Assembly: GCA_019634835.1 (NCBI GenBank)
Contig: JAHCAO010000009.1
Span: 1-64,000, forward strand
Source of the DNA: Gammaproteobacteria bacterium
GTDB taxonomy: Bacteria; Pseudomonadota; Gammaproteobacteria; DSM-16500
Reading direction: 5' to 3'
Length of the DNA: 64,000 nucleotides
The notes under the pieces are model-generated. The model worked only from the letters and a program-made list of their open reading frames with translations. It ran no database searches and was not told where the DNA came from. The position numbers were made by a program, and so were the translations under genes. Below, one piece after another: positions 63,682 to 64,000 of this stretch. Position 1 is the stretch's first letter, and each line of letters begins with the position of its first letter.

Positions 63682-64000
63682 AAATAATATGGGTAATAAT
63701 CACATTCATTGTCATTTCACCACCACTAGAAATGTATTTTCAAGCGACTATGTCGCGACTCATGTTAATTCAAATACCATTACTCATTTTATTGGGTTTC
63801 ATCGCTGGTAAAAATATAAAATATAGAAAAAATTTCTGGAATTATTTAGGCTTAAATGGATTAATTTTTTTTATGGGATCATTATCTTTTTGGATGTTAC
63901 CATCTTCATTTGATGAAATTATATTTAATAATTTTATTAAATATACAATGTACATTGATATGATATTTGCTGGCTTTATGTTAGAAAAAAGTTTATTACA
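63678..64000 (+). CDS. Membrane protein of the oxidase operon, 3' end outside window
   Basis: The ATG at 63678 overlaps the SCO stop. About 107 residues are visible, with three to four hydrophobic segments, including SLSFWMLPSSFDEII. The LPxxxD pattern recalls DUF1404/CtaG-like oxidase-assembly proteins, but this is weak. No stop is reached in the window. Confidence 0.6.
   Translation, partial: MKIIWVIITFIVISPPLEMYFQATMSRLMLIQIPLLILLGFIAGKNIKYRKNFWNYLGLNGLIFFMGSLSFWMLPSSFDEIIFNNFIKYTMYIDMIFAGFMLEKSLL

Overview
The window reads as part of a large, AT-rich conjugative plasmid (or a plasmid integrated in a chromosome) of a gammaproteobacterium, most likely of the Legionella/Coxiella/Aquicella kind. 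That assignment is inferred from gene content and protein resemblance; there is no rRNA or tRNA gene to anchor taxonomy.

Layout. (1) 1-3.9 kb: accessory genes. A Rad50/RecF-like ATPase runs off the left edge, followed by a DUF6471 protein and a divergent DUF932 operon that share repeated 11-bp operator-like sites. (2) 3.9-29.8 kb: an almost complete F-type conjugation system on the minus strand, in the order (lipoprotein) traA-L-E-K-B-V-C-trbI-W-U-X-trbC-N-F-H-G-D-I, then a ribbon-helix-helix protein, a palindrome cluster that is a candidate oriT, and a transglycosylase. (3) 29.8-41.5 kb: replication and maintenance. There are two initiators (RepA with three phased iterons; a Rep_3-type protein with a split iteron array), ParA/ParB, a second ParB, and an AbiE toxin-antitoxin pair. 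Two initiators and two ParBs suggest a cointegrate of two replicons.

Between the two replicons (32.3-34.8 kb) is the most striking item: a three-gene operon of a POT-like transporter, a 59-residue peptide with a strong Shine-Dalgarno, and a methyltransferase that looks like a split borosin alpha-N-methyltransferase. This predicts a backbone N-methylated ribosomal peptide encoded on a conjugative plasmid.

(4) 41.5-46.7 kb: a decayed GIY-YIG gene, a TIR-like protein, KfrA with an operator cluster, an MgtC-like membrane protein and a tyrosine recombinase. (5) 46.8-64 kb: a respiratory and nitrosative/oxidative-stress region. It has a cupin and a membrane protein, an NsrR-like Rrf2 regulator with a recognisable NsrR-type box, a decayed quinol NO reductase, a truncated haemoglobin, a truncated second Rrf2 gene with a near-perfect box in front of cydAB (short, cyanide-insensitive type), cyoE, a ferredoxin-NADP-type reductase, sdhBCDA, an AlkA-like glycosylase, DUF488, DUF2231, an internally duplicated membrane protein, OsmC and Ohr, and a two-subunit haem-copper enzyme with SCO. 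In the catalytic subunit of the last, the active-site tyrosine is replaced by asparagine, so it may be an NO reductase rather than an oxidase. Together region 5 looks like an NO/low-oxygen respiration module carried next to a conjugative backbone.
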